This document shows, one piece after another, positions 44,992 through 53,629 of a stretch of DNA of 64,000 nucleotides. The notes beneath the pieces were generated by a model. It was given only the letters and a program-made list of their open reading frames with translations. It had not been told where the DNA came from and searched no databases. Origin of the DNA: Pseudescherichia sp031987975 (GTDB lineage Bacteria > Pseudomonadota > Gammaproteobacteria > Enterobacterales > Enterobacteriaceae); the NCBI RefSeq assembly GCF_031987975.1, contig NZ_DALZYX010000010.1, positions 102,164 through 166,163 on the forward strand. The letters are read 5' to 3'. How positions within the stretch are numbered: position 1 is the stretch's first letter; the number at the start of each line of letters is the position of its first letter. The translations under genes and the position numbers were made by a program.

Positions 44992-45891
44992 ATGTCTCAG
45001 GTTCAAAGCGGCATTTTGCCAGAACACTGCCGGGCGGCGATTTGGATCGAAGCGAACGTAAAGGGTGACGTTAATGCCCTGCGCGAAGGCAGTAAGATTT
45101 TTGCCGATAAGCTGGCTAACTTTCAGCTCGCCTTTGCCGAAGCAAACCTCGGGGCGGTGGTAGCTTTTGGTCACCGCGTCTGGCCCGCGCTGAGCGGTGG
45201 CGAAGGAGCCGAAGAGCTAAAAGCGTTTGTCCCTTACGGCAAAGGGCTGGCTCCGGCCACCCAGTACGATGTGATGATCCACATTCTCTCTCTGCGTCAC
45301 GACGTCAACTTTTCCGTCGCCCAGGCGGCGCTGGCGGCGTTTGGCGATGTGCTGGAGGTGAAAGAGGAGACCCACGGCTTCCGCTGGGTGGAAGATCGCG
45401 ACCTGAGCGGCTTTGTTGATGGCACGGAAAACCCGGCGGGCAGCGAAAAGCGCACCGAGGTGGCGGTGATCCAGGAGGGTATCGACGCGGGCGGCAGCTA
45501 CGTCTTCGTTCAGCGCTGGGAGCATAACCTGAAGCAGCTCAACCGCATGAGCGTGCCGGACCAGGAGATGATGATTGGCCGCACCAAAGAGGCGAACGAA
45601 GAGATCGATGGCGATGCTCGTCCGATTACGTCGCACCTGAGCCGCGTCGATCTGAAAGAGAACGGCAAGGGGCTGAAAATCGTGCGCCAGAGCCTGCCTT
45701 ACGGTACTGCCAGCGGCAAGCACGGGCTCTACTTCTGCGCCTACTGCGCCCGCCTGTATAATATTGAACAGCAGTTGTTAAGCATGTTTGGCGATACCGA
45801 TGGCAAGCGTGACGCCATGCTGCGCTTCACCCGTCCGGTCACCGGTGGCTATTACTTTGCCCCGTCGTTAGACCGCCTGCTGAACCTGTAA
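44992..45891 (+). CDS. yfeX: Dye-decolorizing peroxidase YfeX
   Basis: YfeX is a cytoplasmic haem-binding DyP-type peroxidase that oxidises porphyrinogens; a haem iron-release role has been disputed. The ATG at 44992 after AGAGGAG gives MSQVQSGILPEHCRAAIW and 299 residues. The DyP signature GFVDGTEN (catalytic Asp, about residue 143), the proximal His in RPITSHLSRV (about 215) and a distal Arg in SLPYG-preceding IVRQ are present. A longer frame from 44950 would begin inside the hairpin and is rejected. Confidence 0.95.
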   Translation: MSQVQSGILPEHCRAAIWIEANVKGDVNALREGSKIFADKLANFQLAFAEANLGAVVAFGHRVWPALSGGEGAEELKAFVPYGKGLAPATQYDVMIHILSLRHDVNFSVAQAALAAFGDVLEVKEETHGFRWVEDRDLSGFVDGTENPAGSEKRTEVAVIQEGIDAGGSYVFVQRWEHNLKQLNRMSVPDQEMMIGRTKEANEEIDGDARPITSHLSRVDLKENGKGLKIVRQSLPYGTASGKHGLYFCAYCARLYNIEQQLLSMFGDTDGKRDAMLRFTRPVTGGYYFAPSLDRLLNL

Positions 45892-45900
45892 CAATCTCTT

Positions 45901-45931
45901 ATCCTCTGCCCCTCTTAGCAGGGCAGAGGAT
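45901..45931. terminator. Inverted repeat after yfeX
   Basis: ATCCTCTGCCC and GGGCAGAGGAT form a perfect 11-bp stem with a 9-nt loop, 9 bp past the yfeX stop. There is no clear T-run, so it is a probable terminator or stabiliser at the left edge of the next accessory insert. Confidence 0.65.
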
Positions 45932-46091
45932 CCTCCAGGCGGATAACTGACGCCCGACCATTCAAATGTGACTGCTCTCCCTTTTTAACTTTTCAAATTA
46001 TATTATTTTCCCTGCCCGCATTATTAGTGCTTATTTCCTGATGATCTCTGGAAAATTATTTATTACAAGAATAAGTTTAAAAGGATTTATG

Positions 46092-47444
46092 ATGACAATC
46101 AAAAAGCTATTATTAATAGCATGCTCACCATGCTGCTTTTTTGTAACTGACGTCAATGCGAGCGACTGGGAAAAAACCATTGCCGACGATCCCTTCTTTG
46201 CTGACGCCTCGTTTGATATTTCCGCCAGGAACATGTGGAAGTATTTAAAAACCGAGAACCGTTATGATAATGAGCAGGGACGTTACGCTACCTCGGTACA
46301 GCAGGCGTGGGCGCAGGGGCTAACCGTTGACTACACCTCGGGGTATTTCGCGGATCTCATTGGTTTTGATGCTTCCTATTATAGCGGCGCAAAATTAGGG
46401 GCCAGTGATGACTTTGCGTCCCGTGCTATTCTCTATAACGATAATGGTGAAGCGAAAGGCTATACCAAAATTGGTCAGCGCTATGCAAAGCTGAAAATGG
46501 ATCTGCTTCGCGCCAAAGTAAATGTGAAAGGCGGCTGGTTTACCATTAAGAATACGGGCATTTTCTCTAACTCACAGCGTATGTCCCTCAACACCCACTC
46601 AGGCTGGTTTGCCAACACCGCCATTGATAACGTGAGCGTTGATGCGCTGTTTCTCGACGGTAAGGTGATGAGGCGTGATAGCCCGAACATCGACAGGATG
46701 TATATCTACGATGGCAACGGTGTCAGCCGCGAAATCGATCACGTTATCACCGGCGGCATCAACTATAACACTAAGCCCCTGAAAGCCTACTACTTCTACG
46801 GCGTTGCCGACGATCTGCTTATCAGGCAGGGCTTCGAAGGCTGGTGGGATGCTTTTCCCAATATTACCCTGGGAACGCAAATTTATGAGCAGGAGTATGG
46901 CAGCGATGCGAAAAGAACGACCTCCAGTACGGCCAGAGGGAAACAGGATTTCGATAAGCGAGCCTGGCACTACTCGACCACGATAGAGTGGCGTATCCCA
47001 CAAACGCCCTGGAAAATATTGGGCGGTTTAACCTATAGCGAGGCCAAAAAAACAGGCGGCGTGGGTCAATTTACCCGTAACGTTATTGGTAATGCCCGCG
47101 GGCGTTTTAACTCACCAGCCTATGCGGATATCGATTACGTACGCGACGGTGAAACGATGCTGGCGTTAGCCACCGAGTATAAGTTTACGCCCGATCTCTC
47201 CGTCGGCGTGCGGACAAACTACAGTGAATTTGAATATGCAGGAGAGAAATTACGCCAGGGGCAGTTAGGGCTTTATAGCAACTGGAATCCGGCAAAAAAC
47301 TGGACAGTCTATTTAAGCGGTGGTTATGGCTGGCACCATGAGCAGGAGTCCGACTATACCACGCCAAAACTTTATAATGGCCACTCGCAACGTGCAAATT
47401 CGCTCTCCGGTGAAATGGCAACAACGTACCGGTTCAAACTTTAA
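46092..47444 (+). CDS. OprD-family outer membrane porin
   Basis: The ATG at 46092, 6 nt after AAGGA, gives 450 residues: a signal peptide (MTIKKLLLIACSPCCFFVTD, cleaved near VNA-SDW), then a long beta-rich chain with many aromatic residues and a C-terminal Phe-x-Leu ending (TTYRFKL). The mature start with FFADASFDISARNMWKYLK is typical of OprD porins, which take up small acids, sugars or oligosaccharides. The substrate cannot be told. An ATG one codon earlier is also possible. No E. coli gene is known to me at this place; the insert interrupts the yfeX-cysP region. Confidence 0.85.
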   Translation: MTIKKLLLIACSPCCFFVTDVNASDWEKTIADDPFFADASFDISARNMWKYLKTENRYDNEQGRYATSVQQAWAQGLTVDYTSGYFADLIGFDASYYSGAKLGASDDFASRAILYNDNGEAKGYTKIGQRYAKLKMDLLRAKVNVKGGWFTIKNTGIFSNSQRMSLNTHSGWFANTAIDNVSVDALFLDGKVMRRDSPNIDRMYIYDGNGVSREIDHVITGGINYNTKPLKAYYFYGVADDLLIRQGFEGWWDAFPNITLGTQIYEQEYGSDAKRTTSSTARGKQDFDKRAWHYSTTIEWRIPQTPWKILGGLTYSEAKKTGGVGQFTRNVIGNARGRFNSPAYADIDYVRDGETMLALATEYKFTPDLSVGVRTNYSEFEYAGEKLRQGQLGLYSNWNPAKNWTVYLSGGYGWHHEQESDYTTPKLYNGHSQRANSLSGEMATTYRFKL

Positions 47445-47471
47445 ATATAATTATTATCTATAACTTTATTG

Positions 47472-47726
47472 ATGCTCAATATATTGCATATGGATATCAA
47501 AAGCTATTTTTCAAAAACGGTGCATCTGGAACTGATTAAAAAAGTCTATTTCCTGTTTCATGAGAACCCGCGAGTTCTCTTTTCAATAAATGATGTTTGC
47601 GAGTTCTCCGATCTCAACAGGAAGCAGGTAGGCTTTATCTTAACCATTCTGGTCAGGCTGCGAATGGTCTACCGGGAGATCAAACAGAGCGGCGTAAGTA
47701 ACCGCTATCTCTATCGCGCCAGATGA
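47472..47726 (+). CDS. Small winged-helix-like protein (possible transcription regulator)
   Basis: I do not recognise this gene. The frame from the ATG at 47472 gives 84 residues; an ATG at 47490 (MDIKSYFSK) gives 78, and neither has a clear ribosome site. The pattern LELIKKVYFLFHENPRVLFS, then INDVCEFSDLNRKQVGFILTILVRLRMVYRE, resembles a winged helix-turn-helix with recognition helix near NRKQVGFILTIL and a basic C-terminus. It follows the porin by 27 bp in the same direction and may control it. The DNA is AT-rich compared with the neighbours. Confidence 0.6.
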   Translation: MLNILHMDIKSYFSKTVHLELIKKVYFLFHENPRVLFSINDVCEFSDLNRKQVGFILTILVRLRMVYREIKQSGVSNRYLYRAR

Positions 47727-47735
47727 TACGCGCGG

Positions 47736-47780
47736 TAAGCAGCGCCTGTGTAACAGCCGGGCTAGCCCAGGCGCTGCTTA
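47736..47780 (+). terminator. Strong hairpin before cysP
   Basis: TAAGCAGCGCCTG and CAGGCGCTGCTTA form a perfect 13-bp stem with a 19-nt loop, followed by TGCTCTTTTC. It lies 9 bp past the small regulator's stop and closes the accessory insert before the cysP promoter. Confidence 0.75.
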
Positions 47781-47891
47781 TGCTCTTTTCTGCTTGCAAA
47801 TCACCAAACGGTATATAAAACCGTTACTCCTTTCGTACTGCTTATAAATAAACTGTGTTTTTGATAGTCATCACAGATATAAGGGTGCGCA

Positions 47892-48908
47892 ATGACCGTT
47901 AACTTACTGAAAAAAGGATATCTGACGCTTGCCGCTTCAGTGTTGCTGGTAGCGCAGGCGCAGGCGACCGAGCTGCTCAACAGCTCCTATGACGTCTCTC
48001 GCGAGCTGTTTGCCGCCCTTAATCCGCCTTTCGAGCAGCAGTGGGCGAAAGAGAACGGCGGCGACAAGCTGACCATCAAGCAGTCCCACGCTGGCTCCTC
48101 CAAGCAGGCGCTGGCCATTCTGCAGGGGCTGAAGGCGGACGTGGTGACCTATAACCAGATTACAGACGTGCAGATCCTGCATGACAAAGGCAAGCTGATC
48201 CCGGCGGACTGGCAGAGCCGTCTGCCGAACAATAGCTCTCCGTTCTACTCCACAATGGCGTTCCTGGTGCGTAAGGGCAACCCGAAAAATATCCACGACT
48301 GGAATGACCTGGTGCGTTCTGACGTGAAGCTGATCTTCCCGAACCCGAAAACCTCCGGCAATGCGCGCTACACCTATCTGGCGGCCTGGGGTGCGGCAGA
48401 TAAAGCCGACGGGGGCGATAAGGCGAAGACCGAACAGTTTATGACCCAGTTCCTGAAAAACGTTGAGGTATTTGATACCGGCGGTCGTGGCGCAACCACC
48501 ACCTTTGTTGAGCGTGGCCTTGGCGACGTGCTGATCACCTTCGAATCCGAAGTAAATACCATTCGTAAGCAGTATGAAGCCCAGGGCTTCGAAGTCGTGG
48601 TGCCGAAAGTGAATATCCTGGCGGAGTTCCCGGTGGCGTGGGTAGATAAAAACGTGAAGGCCAACGGTACAGAGAAGGCTGCAAAAGATTACCTGAACTA
48701 TCTCTACAGTCCGCAGGCGCAAACTATCATCACCGACTACTACTACCGCGTGAATAATCCGCAAGTGATGGACAAGCTGAAAGAGAAGTTCCCACAGACC
48801 GAGTTGTTTAAAGTGGAAGATCGCTTTGGCTCCTGGCCAGAGGTGATGAAAACACACTTCAATAGCGGCGGTGAGCTGGACAAGCTGCTGGCGGCGGGGC
48901 GTAGCTAA
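47892..48908 (+). CDS. cysP: Thiosulfate/sulfate-binding protein CysP
   Basis: CysP is the periplasmic binding protein of the sulfate/thiosulfate ABC importer. The 338 residues match E. coli. A signal peptide ends at AQA (about residue 25) and the mature chain starts TELLNSSYDVSRELF, typical of the CysP/Sbp family, with SHAGSSKQ in the ligand site. It is the first gene of cysPTWA. The 5' region should hold the CysB-dependent promoter. The stop overlaps the cysT start by one base. Confidence 0.97.
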   Translation: MTVNLLKKGYLTLAASVLLVAQAQATELLNSSYDVSRELFAALNPPFEQQWAKENGGDKLTIKQSHAGSSKQALAILQGLKADVVTYNQITDVQILHDKGKLIPADWQSRLPNNSSPFYSTMAFLVRKGNPKNIHDWNDLVRSDVKLIFPNPKTSGNARYTYLAAWGAADKADGGDKAKTEQFMTQFLKNVEVFDTGGRGATTTFVERGLGDVLITFESEVNTIRKQYEAQGFEVVVPKVNILAEFPVAWVDKNVKANGTEKAAKDYLNYLYSPQAQTIITDYYYRVNNPQVMDKLKEKFPQTELFKVEDRFGSWPEVMKTHFNSGGELDKLLAAGRS

Positions 48909-49741
48909 TGTTTGCAGTTGCTTCAAAACGTGTGCTGCCCGGCTTTACCCTGAGCCTCGGGACCAGCCTGCTGTTCGTCTGTCTGATCCTGCTCCTGCCT
49001 CTCAGCGCGCTGGTTATGCAGCTCTCACAGATGAGCTGGGATCAGTACTGGGAGGTGGTGACCAACCCGCAGGTTGTTGCCGCCTACAAGGTCACGCTGC
49101 TGTCGGCCTTTGTCGCCTCGATTTTTAACGGCGTTTTCGGCTTGCTGATGGCGTGGATCCTCACGCGTTACCGTTTCCCTGGCCGCACCCTGCTGGATGC
49201 GCTGATGGATCTGCCGTTTGCCCTGCCAACGGCGGTAGCGGGCCTGACCCTCGCCTCGCTCTTCTCAGTCAACGGCTTCTACGGCCAGTGGCTGGCGCAG
49301 TTTGATATCAAAGTGACCTATACCTGGCTCGGTATCGCCGTAGCGATGGCCTTTACCAGCATCCCTTTTGTGGTGCGAACGGTCCAGCCGGTGCTGGAGG
49401 AGTTGGGACCAGAATATGAAGAAGCAGCCCAGACGCTGGGGGCAACGCGTCTGCAAAGCTTCCGTAAAGTGGTCATGCCGGAGCTATCCCCGGCGCTGCT
49501 GGCAGGTGTGGCACTGTCGTTTACCCGCAGCCTTGGCGAGTTTGGTGCGGTGATCTTTATTGCCGGCAACATCGCCTGGAAAACCGAAGTGACTTCACTA
49601 ATGATCTTTGTGCGCCTGCAGGAGTTTGACTACCCGGCAGCGAGCGCTATTGCCTCGGTGATCCTCGCAGCCTCTCTGCTGCTGCTGTTCTCAATTAATA
49701 CTCTGCAAAGTCGCTTTGGTCGACGGGTGGTAGGTCACTAA
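48908..49741 (+). CDS. cysT: Sulfate/thiosulfate ABC permease CysT (CysU)
   Basis: This inner-membrane permease subunit has 277 residues, six expected membrane segments and the cytoplasmic coupling loop EEAAQTLGATRLQSFRKVVMP (EAA motif, about residues 176-196) that contacts CysA. It overlaps cysP and cysW by one base at each end, showing tight translational coupling. Confidence 0.97.
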   Translation: MFAVASKRVLPGFTLSLGTSLLFVCLILLLPLSALVMQLSQMSWDQYWEVVTNPQVVAAYKVTLLSAFVASIFNGVFGLLMAWILTRYRFPGRTLLDALMDLPFALPTAVAGLTLASLFSVNGFYGQWLAQFDIKVTYTWLGIAVAMAFTSIPFVVRTVQPVLEELGPEYEEAAQTLGATRLQSFRKVVMPELSPALLAGVALSFTRSLGEFGAVIFIAGNIAWKTEVTSLMIFVRLQEFDYPAASAIASVILAASLLLLFSINTLQSRFGRRVVGH

Positions 49742-50613
49742 TGGCAGAAGTTACTCAACTGAAACACGATCGCTCCCCTATTAACTGGGGTAAATGGTTC
49801 CTGATCGGCACCGGGATGCTGATTTCGGCATTCATTTTGGTGGTGCCGATGGTCTACATTTTCGTGCAGGCCTTCAGTAAGGGGCTGATGCCGGTGCTGG
49901 AAAATCTGGCCGATCCGGATATGCTCCACGCAATCTGGCTAACGGTGCTGATTGCGCTGATCACCGTCCCGGTTAACCTGGTGTTTGGGACGCTGCTCGC
50001 GTGGCTGGTGACCCGCTTTAACTTCCCGGGCCGTCAGCTGCTGCTAACGCTGCTCGATATTCCGTTTGCGGTATCGCCGGTCGTCGCGGGTCTCGTCTAC
50101 CTGCTGTTCTACGGCTCCAACGGCCCGCTCGGCGGCTGGCTTGACGAGCACAATTTACAGGTGATGTTTGCCTGGCCCGGCATGGTGCTGGTAACTGTTT
50201 TTGTCACCTGTCCGTTTGTGGTGCGTGAGCTGGTGCCGGTAATGCTCAGCCAGGGTAGCCACGAGGACGAAGCGGCAATTCTGCTGGGCGCATCCGGCTG
50301 GCAGATGTTCCGCCGCGTGACGCTGCCTAACATCCGCTGGGCGCTGCTTTACGGCGTAGTGCTGACCAACGCCCGCGCCATCGGTGAGTTTGGTGCGGTG
50401 TCGGTGGTCTCGGGTTCGATTCGCGGCGAGACGCTATCGCTACCTTTACAGATTGAGTTACTTGAGCAGGACTACAACACGGTTGGCTCGTTTACCGCCG
50501 CCGCCCTGCTGACGTTGATGGCTATTTTGACCCTATTTTTAAAGAGTGGGTTGCAGTGGCGTTTACATAATCAAGAGAAACGCGCGCAACAGGAGGGAAA
50601 TCATGAGCATTGA
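49741..50613 (+). CDS. cysW: Sulfate/thiosulfate ABC permease CysW
   Basis: The second permease subunit has 290 residues, with hydrophobic segments along its length and an EAA-type coupling loop EDEAAILLGASGWQMFRRVT (about residues 177-196). Its last 11 bases overlap the start of cysA. With CysT it forms the heterodimeric channel of the importer. Confidence 0.97.
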   Translation: MAEVTQLKHDRSPINWGKWFLIGTGMLISAFILVVPMVYIFVQAFSKGLMPVLENLADPDMLHAIWLTVLIALITVPVNLVFGTLLAWLVTRFNFPGRQLLLTLLDIPFAVSPVVAGLVYLLFYGSNGPLGGWLDEHNLQVMFAWPGMVLVTVFVTCPFVVRELVPVMLSQGSHEDEAAILLGASGWQMFRRVTLPNIRWALLYGVVLTNARAIGEFGAVSVVSGSIRGETLSLPLQIELLEQDYNTVGSFTAAALLTLMAILTLFLKSGLQWRLHNQEKRAQQEGNHEH

Positions 50614-51697
50614 GATTGCCAATATTAAGAAGTCCTTTGGTCGCACCCAGGTGCTGAATGATATCTCGCTAGATATCCCTTCCGGACAGATGGTTGCGCT
50701 GCTGGGACCGTCCGGCTCGGGCAAAACCACGCTGCTGCGTATTATTGCCGGGCTTGAGCACCAGACCAGCGGGCATATTCGTTTTCACGGCACCGATGTG
50801 GGCCGTCTACATGCCCGCGACCGTAAGGTCGGCTTTGTGTTTCAGCACTATGCGCTGTTCCGCCATATGACGGTGTTCGACAACATCGCCTTTGGCCTGA
50901 CCGTGCTTCCACGACGCGAGAGGCCAAACGCGGCGGCGATCAAAGCCAAGGTTACCCGGCTGCTGGAGATGGTACAGCTGGCGCATCTGGCGGATCGCTA
51001 CCCGGCCCAGCTCTCTGGCGGGCAGAAGCAGCGCGTTGCCCTGGCACGCGCCCTGGCCCCGGATCCGCAGATCCTGCTGCTGGATGAACCGTTTGGCGCA
51101 CTGGATGCCCAGGTACGTAAAGAGCTGCGTCGCTGGCTGCGTGAGCTGCACGAAGAGCTGAAGTTTACCAGCGTCTTCGTGACTCACGACCAGGAGGAGG
51201 CGATGGAGGTGGCCGATCGCGTGGTAGTAATGAGCCAGGGGAATATTGAGCAGGTTGACGTCCCTGAGCAGGTGTGGCGTGAGCCAGCCACCCGCTTCGT
51301 ACTGGAGTTTATGGGTGAGGTGAACCGCCTGCACGGCGTGGTGCGGGGCAGTCAGTTCCACGTCGGCGCGCACCGCTGGCCGCTGGGCTACACCCCGGCG
51401 CACCAGGGCGAGGTCGATCTCTTCCTGCGTCCGTGGGAAGTGGATATCAGCCGCCGTACCAGCCTGGATGCGCCGCTGCCGGTAGTGGTCGTTGAGGCCA
51501 GCCCGAAAGGGCACTATACCCAGCTGGTGGTGCAGCCCCAGGGCTGGTATGACGAACCGCTGTCGGTTGTGCTGCGTGGAGAAGACGCCCCGCAGCGCGG
51601 CGATCGGCTGTTTATCGGCCTGCAGAATGCCCGTCTCTACAACGGCACGGAGCGTCTTGCTGAACGCGGGGATCTTGCTCTGGCGCACTCTGCCTGA
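50603..51697 (+). CDS. cysA: Sulfate/thiosulfate ABC importer ATPase CysA
   Basis: CysA powers the importer. The ATG at 50603 after AGGAGGGAAATC gives MSIEIANIKKSFGRTQVLND and 364 residues. Walker A GPSGSGKTTLL (about residue 35), ABC signature LSGGQKQRVALARAL (about 135), Walker B ILLLDEPFGALD and the H-loop FVTHDQEEAM are intact. The C-terminal ~120 residues are the TOBE-type regulatory domain. It ends the cysPTWA block; a large BIME hairpin separates it from cysM. Confidence 0.97.
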   Translation: MSIEIANIKKSFGRTQVLNDISLDIPSGQMVALLGPSGSGKTTLLRIIAGLEHQTSGHIRFHGTDVGRLHARDRKVGFVFQHYALFRHMTVFDNIAFGLTVLPRRERPNAAAIKAKVTRLLEMVQLAHLADRYPAQLSGGQKQRVALARALAPDPQILLLDEPFGALDAQVRKELRRWLRELHEELKFTSVFVTHDQEEAMEVADRVVVMSQGNIEQVDVPEQVWREPATRFVLEFMGEVNRLHGVVRGSQFHVGAHRWPLGYTPAHQGEVDLFLRPWEVDISRRTSLDAPLPVVVVEASPKGHYTQLVVQPQGWYDEPLSVVLRGEDAPQRGDRLFIGLQNARLYNGTERLAERGDLALAHSA

Positions 51698-51719
51698 TAG
51701 TTTAACGCGTATGTTTATC

Positions 51720-51793
51720 GCCCGGTGGCGCTATCGCTTACCCGGCCTACAAGGCGATCTCCGTAGGCCCGGTAAGCGATAGCGCCACCGGGC
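51720..51793. repeat. BIME: long inverted pair of REP units, also a likely terminator
   Basis: A 23-bp arm (51720-51742, GCCCGGTGGCGCTATCGCTT...) is perfectly complementary to 51771-51793. After one mismatch, GGCCTAC (51744-51750) pairs with GTAGGCC (51763-51769), giving a 31-bp inverted repeat around a 12-nt loop. TTTTT follows at 51794, so the RNA hairpin could stop cysPTWA transcription or protect its 3' end, tuning cysM. Confidence 0.9.
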
Positions 51794-51812
51794 TTTTTAT
51801 TGGATAGCGATT

Positions 51813-52724
51813 GTGAACACACTTGAACAGACCATCGGCAATACTCCTCTGGTTAAACTTCAGCGCATGACCCCCGACAACGGCAGTGAAATCTGGGTCA
51901 AGCTGGAGGGGAATAATCCTGCCGGCTCGGTAAAGGACCGGGCCGCGCTCTCGATGATCGTGCAGGCGGAGAAGCGGGGCGAGATACAGCCCGGCGACGT
52001 GCTGATTGAGGCCACCAGCGGCAACACCGGCATCGCCCTGGCGATGATCGCCGCACTCAAAGGCTACCGCATGAAGCTGCTGATGCCGGACAATATGAGC
52101 CAGGAGCGGCGTGCAGCGATGTACGCCTACGGCGCGGAGTTGATTCTGGTGAGCCGCGAGCAGGGCATGGAAGGCGCGCGGGATCTGGCTGCGGCGATGG
52201 CCCAGCGCGGTGAGGGTAAGCTCCTCGACCAGTTCAATAACCCCGACAACCCGTACGCCCACTACACCACCACCGGCCCGGAGATCTGGCAGCAGACCGG
52301 GGGGCGCATCAGCCATTTTGTATCAAGTATGGGGACCACCGGCACCATTACCGGGGTATCGCGCTTTCTGCGCGAGCAGGAGAAGCCTGTCACCATCGTT
52401 GGCCTGCAGCCGGAGGAGGGGAGTAGCATTCCCGGCATCCGCCGCTGGCCAGCCGAGTACATGCCTGGCATTTTCAACGCCTCGCTGGTGGATCGGGTTG
52501 TGGATATTCACCAGCGTGAAGCCGAAAACACCATGCGTGCGCTGGCGGTGCGGGAAGGGATCTTTTGCGGCGTTAGCTCCGGCGGCGCGGTTGCCGGGGC
52601 AATCCGCGTTGCCAATGAAAATCCGGGGGCGATTGTGGTAGCGATTATCTGCGACCGTGGCGATCGCTACCTTTCGACCGGCGTGTTTGGTGAGGAGAGC
52701 TACGCCCAGGGGGCGGGGATTTAA
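51813..52724 (+). CDS. cysM: Cysteine synthase B (O-acetylserine sulfhydrylase B)
   Basis: CysM makes cysteine from O-acetylserine and sulfide, or S-sulfocysteine from thiosulfate. It starts at GTG (MNTLEQTIGNTPLVKLQRM) and has 303 residues. The PLP lysine is in NPAGSVKDRAAL (Lys41) and the phosphate loop is SGNTGIALAM. Having it beside the thiosulfate importer fits its use of thiosulfate. pdxK, which supplies PLP, follows 5 bp later. Confidence 0.97.
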   Translation: MNTLEQTIGNTPLVKLQRMTPDNGSEIWVKLEGNNPAGSVKDRAALSMIVQAEKRGEIQPGDVLIEATSGNTGIALAMIAALKGYRMKLLMPDNMSQERRAAMYAYGAELILVSREQGMEGARDLAAAMAQRGEGKLLDQFNNPDNPYAHYTTTGPEIWQQTGGRISHFVSSMGTTGTITGVSRFLREQEKPVTIVGLQPEEGSSIPGIRRWPAEYMPGIFNASLVDRVVDIHQREAENTMRALAVREGIFCGVSSGGAVAGAIRVANENPGAIVVAIICDRGDRYLSTGVFGEESYAQGAGI

Positions 52725-52729
52725 ACATT

Positions 52730-53566
52730 ATGGAGATGATCTTATTTCGGGATAAAACCCGGGCGCAGCAGACGGATATCGTGGCGGTGCAGTCTCAGGT
52801 GGTGTACGGCAGCGTGGGCAATAGCATCGCGGTGCCCAATATCCGTCGGTACCCGCTAACCGTGACGGCGGTTCCTACGGTGCTGTTCAGCAATACGCCG
52901 CACTATGACACCTTCTACGGCGGCGTGATCCCCGATGAGTGGTTCAGCGGCTATCTGAAGGCACTGGATGAGCGGGAGATCCTGCGCGAGCTAAAGGCGG
53001 TGACCACCGGTTACATGGGCAGCGCCAGCCAGATTGCGCTGTTGGCGCAGTGGCTTCGTGCGGTAAAAGAGACGCATCCGGGACTGCTGATTCTGGTGGA
53101 TCCGGTGATCGGCGATATCGACAGCGGTACCTACGTGCATCCCGATATACCCGAAGCCTATCGGCAACACCTGCTGCCGCTGGCGCAGGGTATCACCCCC
53201 AACGTCTATGAGCTTGAGATACTGAGCGGCAAGTCCTGCCGTGACCCTGAGAGCGCCATTATGGCGGCGAAAGGGCTGCTGTCGGAGACGCTGAAGTGGG
53301 TCGCTATTACCAGCGCTCCCGTTGCCGGCGAGCCGGACGCTATTCACGTCGTGCTGGTGACTGAAGATGCGGTAACGGTCAGCGCGCACCCGCGAGTGAC
53401 GACCGATCTTAAAGGCACCGGCGATCTCTTCTGTTCCGAACTGGTGAGCGCGATAGTGCAGGGGGCAAGCGTGGCAGAAGCGATTGGCCGAGCAGGCGAC
53501 CGGGTAACCGAGGTGATGAGATACACCCAGCAGGCGGGCTACGACGAGCTGATCTTACCCGCCTGA
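52730..53566 (+). CDS. pdxK: Pyridoxal/pyridoxine/pyridoxamine kinase PdxK
   Basis: PdxK phosphorylates vitamin B6 vitamers to PLP and its relatives. The 278 residues are a little shorter than the E. coli 283, lacking the last few residues, and identity looks lower than for the neighbours. Motifs are AVQSQVVYGSVGNSIAVPN near the N-terminus, LVDPVIGDIDSGTYV (about 120-136) and the kinase anion hole DLKGTGDLFCSELV with the catalytic Asp (about 224-238). It is 5 bp after cysM, suggesting co-expression with a PLP enzyme. Confidence 0.93.
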   Translation: MEMILFRDKTRAQQTDIVAVQSQVVYGSVGNSIAVPNIRRYPLTVTAVPTVLFSNTPHYDTFYGGVIPDEWFSGYLKALDEREILRELKAVTTGYMGSASQIALLAQWLRAVKETHPGLLILVDPVIGDIDSGTYVHPDIPEAYRQHLLPLAQGITPNVYELEILSGKSCRDPESAIMAAKGLLSETLKWVAITSAPVAGEPDAIHVVLVTEDAVTVSAHPRVTTDLKGTGDLFCSELVSAIVQGASVAEAIGRAGDRVTEVMRYTQQAGYDELILPA

Positions 53567-53586
53567 TTTAATCAGGATAAGAAACA

Positions 53587-53614
53587 AAAATGGCACCCGC
53601 ATGGGTGCCATTTT
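53587..53614. terminator. Bidirectional terminator between pdxK and crr
   Basis: AAAATGGCACCC and GGGTGCCATTTT form a perfect 12-bp stem with loop GCAT. The flanking A and T runs let it act on both converging transcripts, from pdxK and from ptsHI-crr. Confidence 0.92.
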
Positions 53615-53629
53615 GCATTCCGGCCAGAA

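Noticed and set aside
51720..51793. CRISPR or IS terminal repeat
   Set aside because: It is a single inverted pair with REP core sequence and no spacers, transposase or target duplication.
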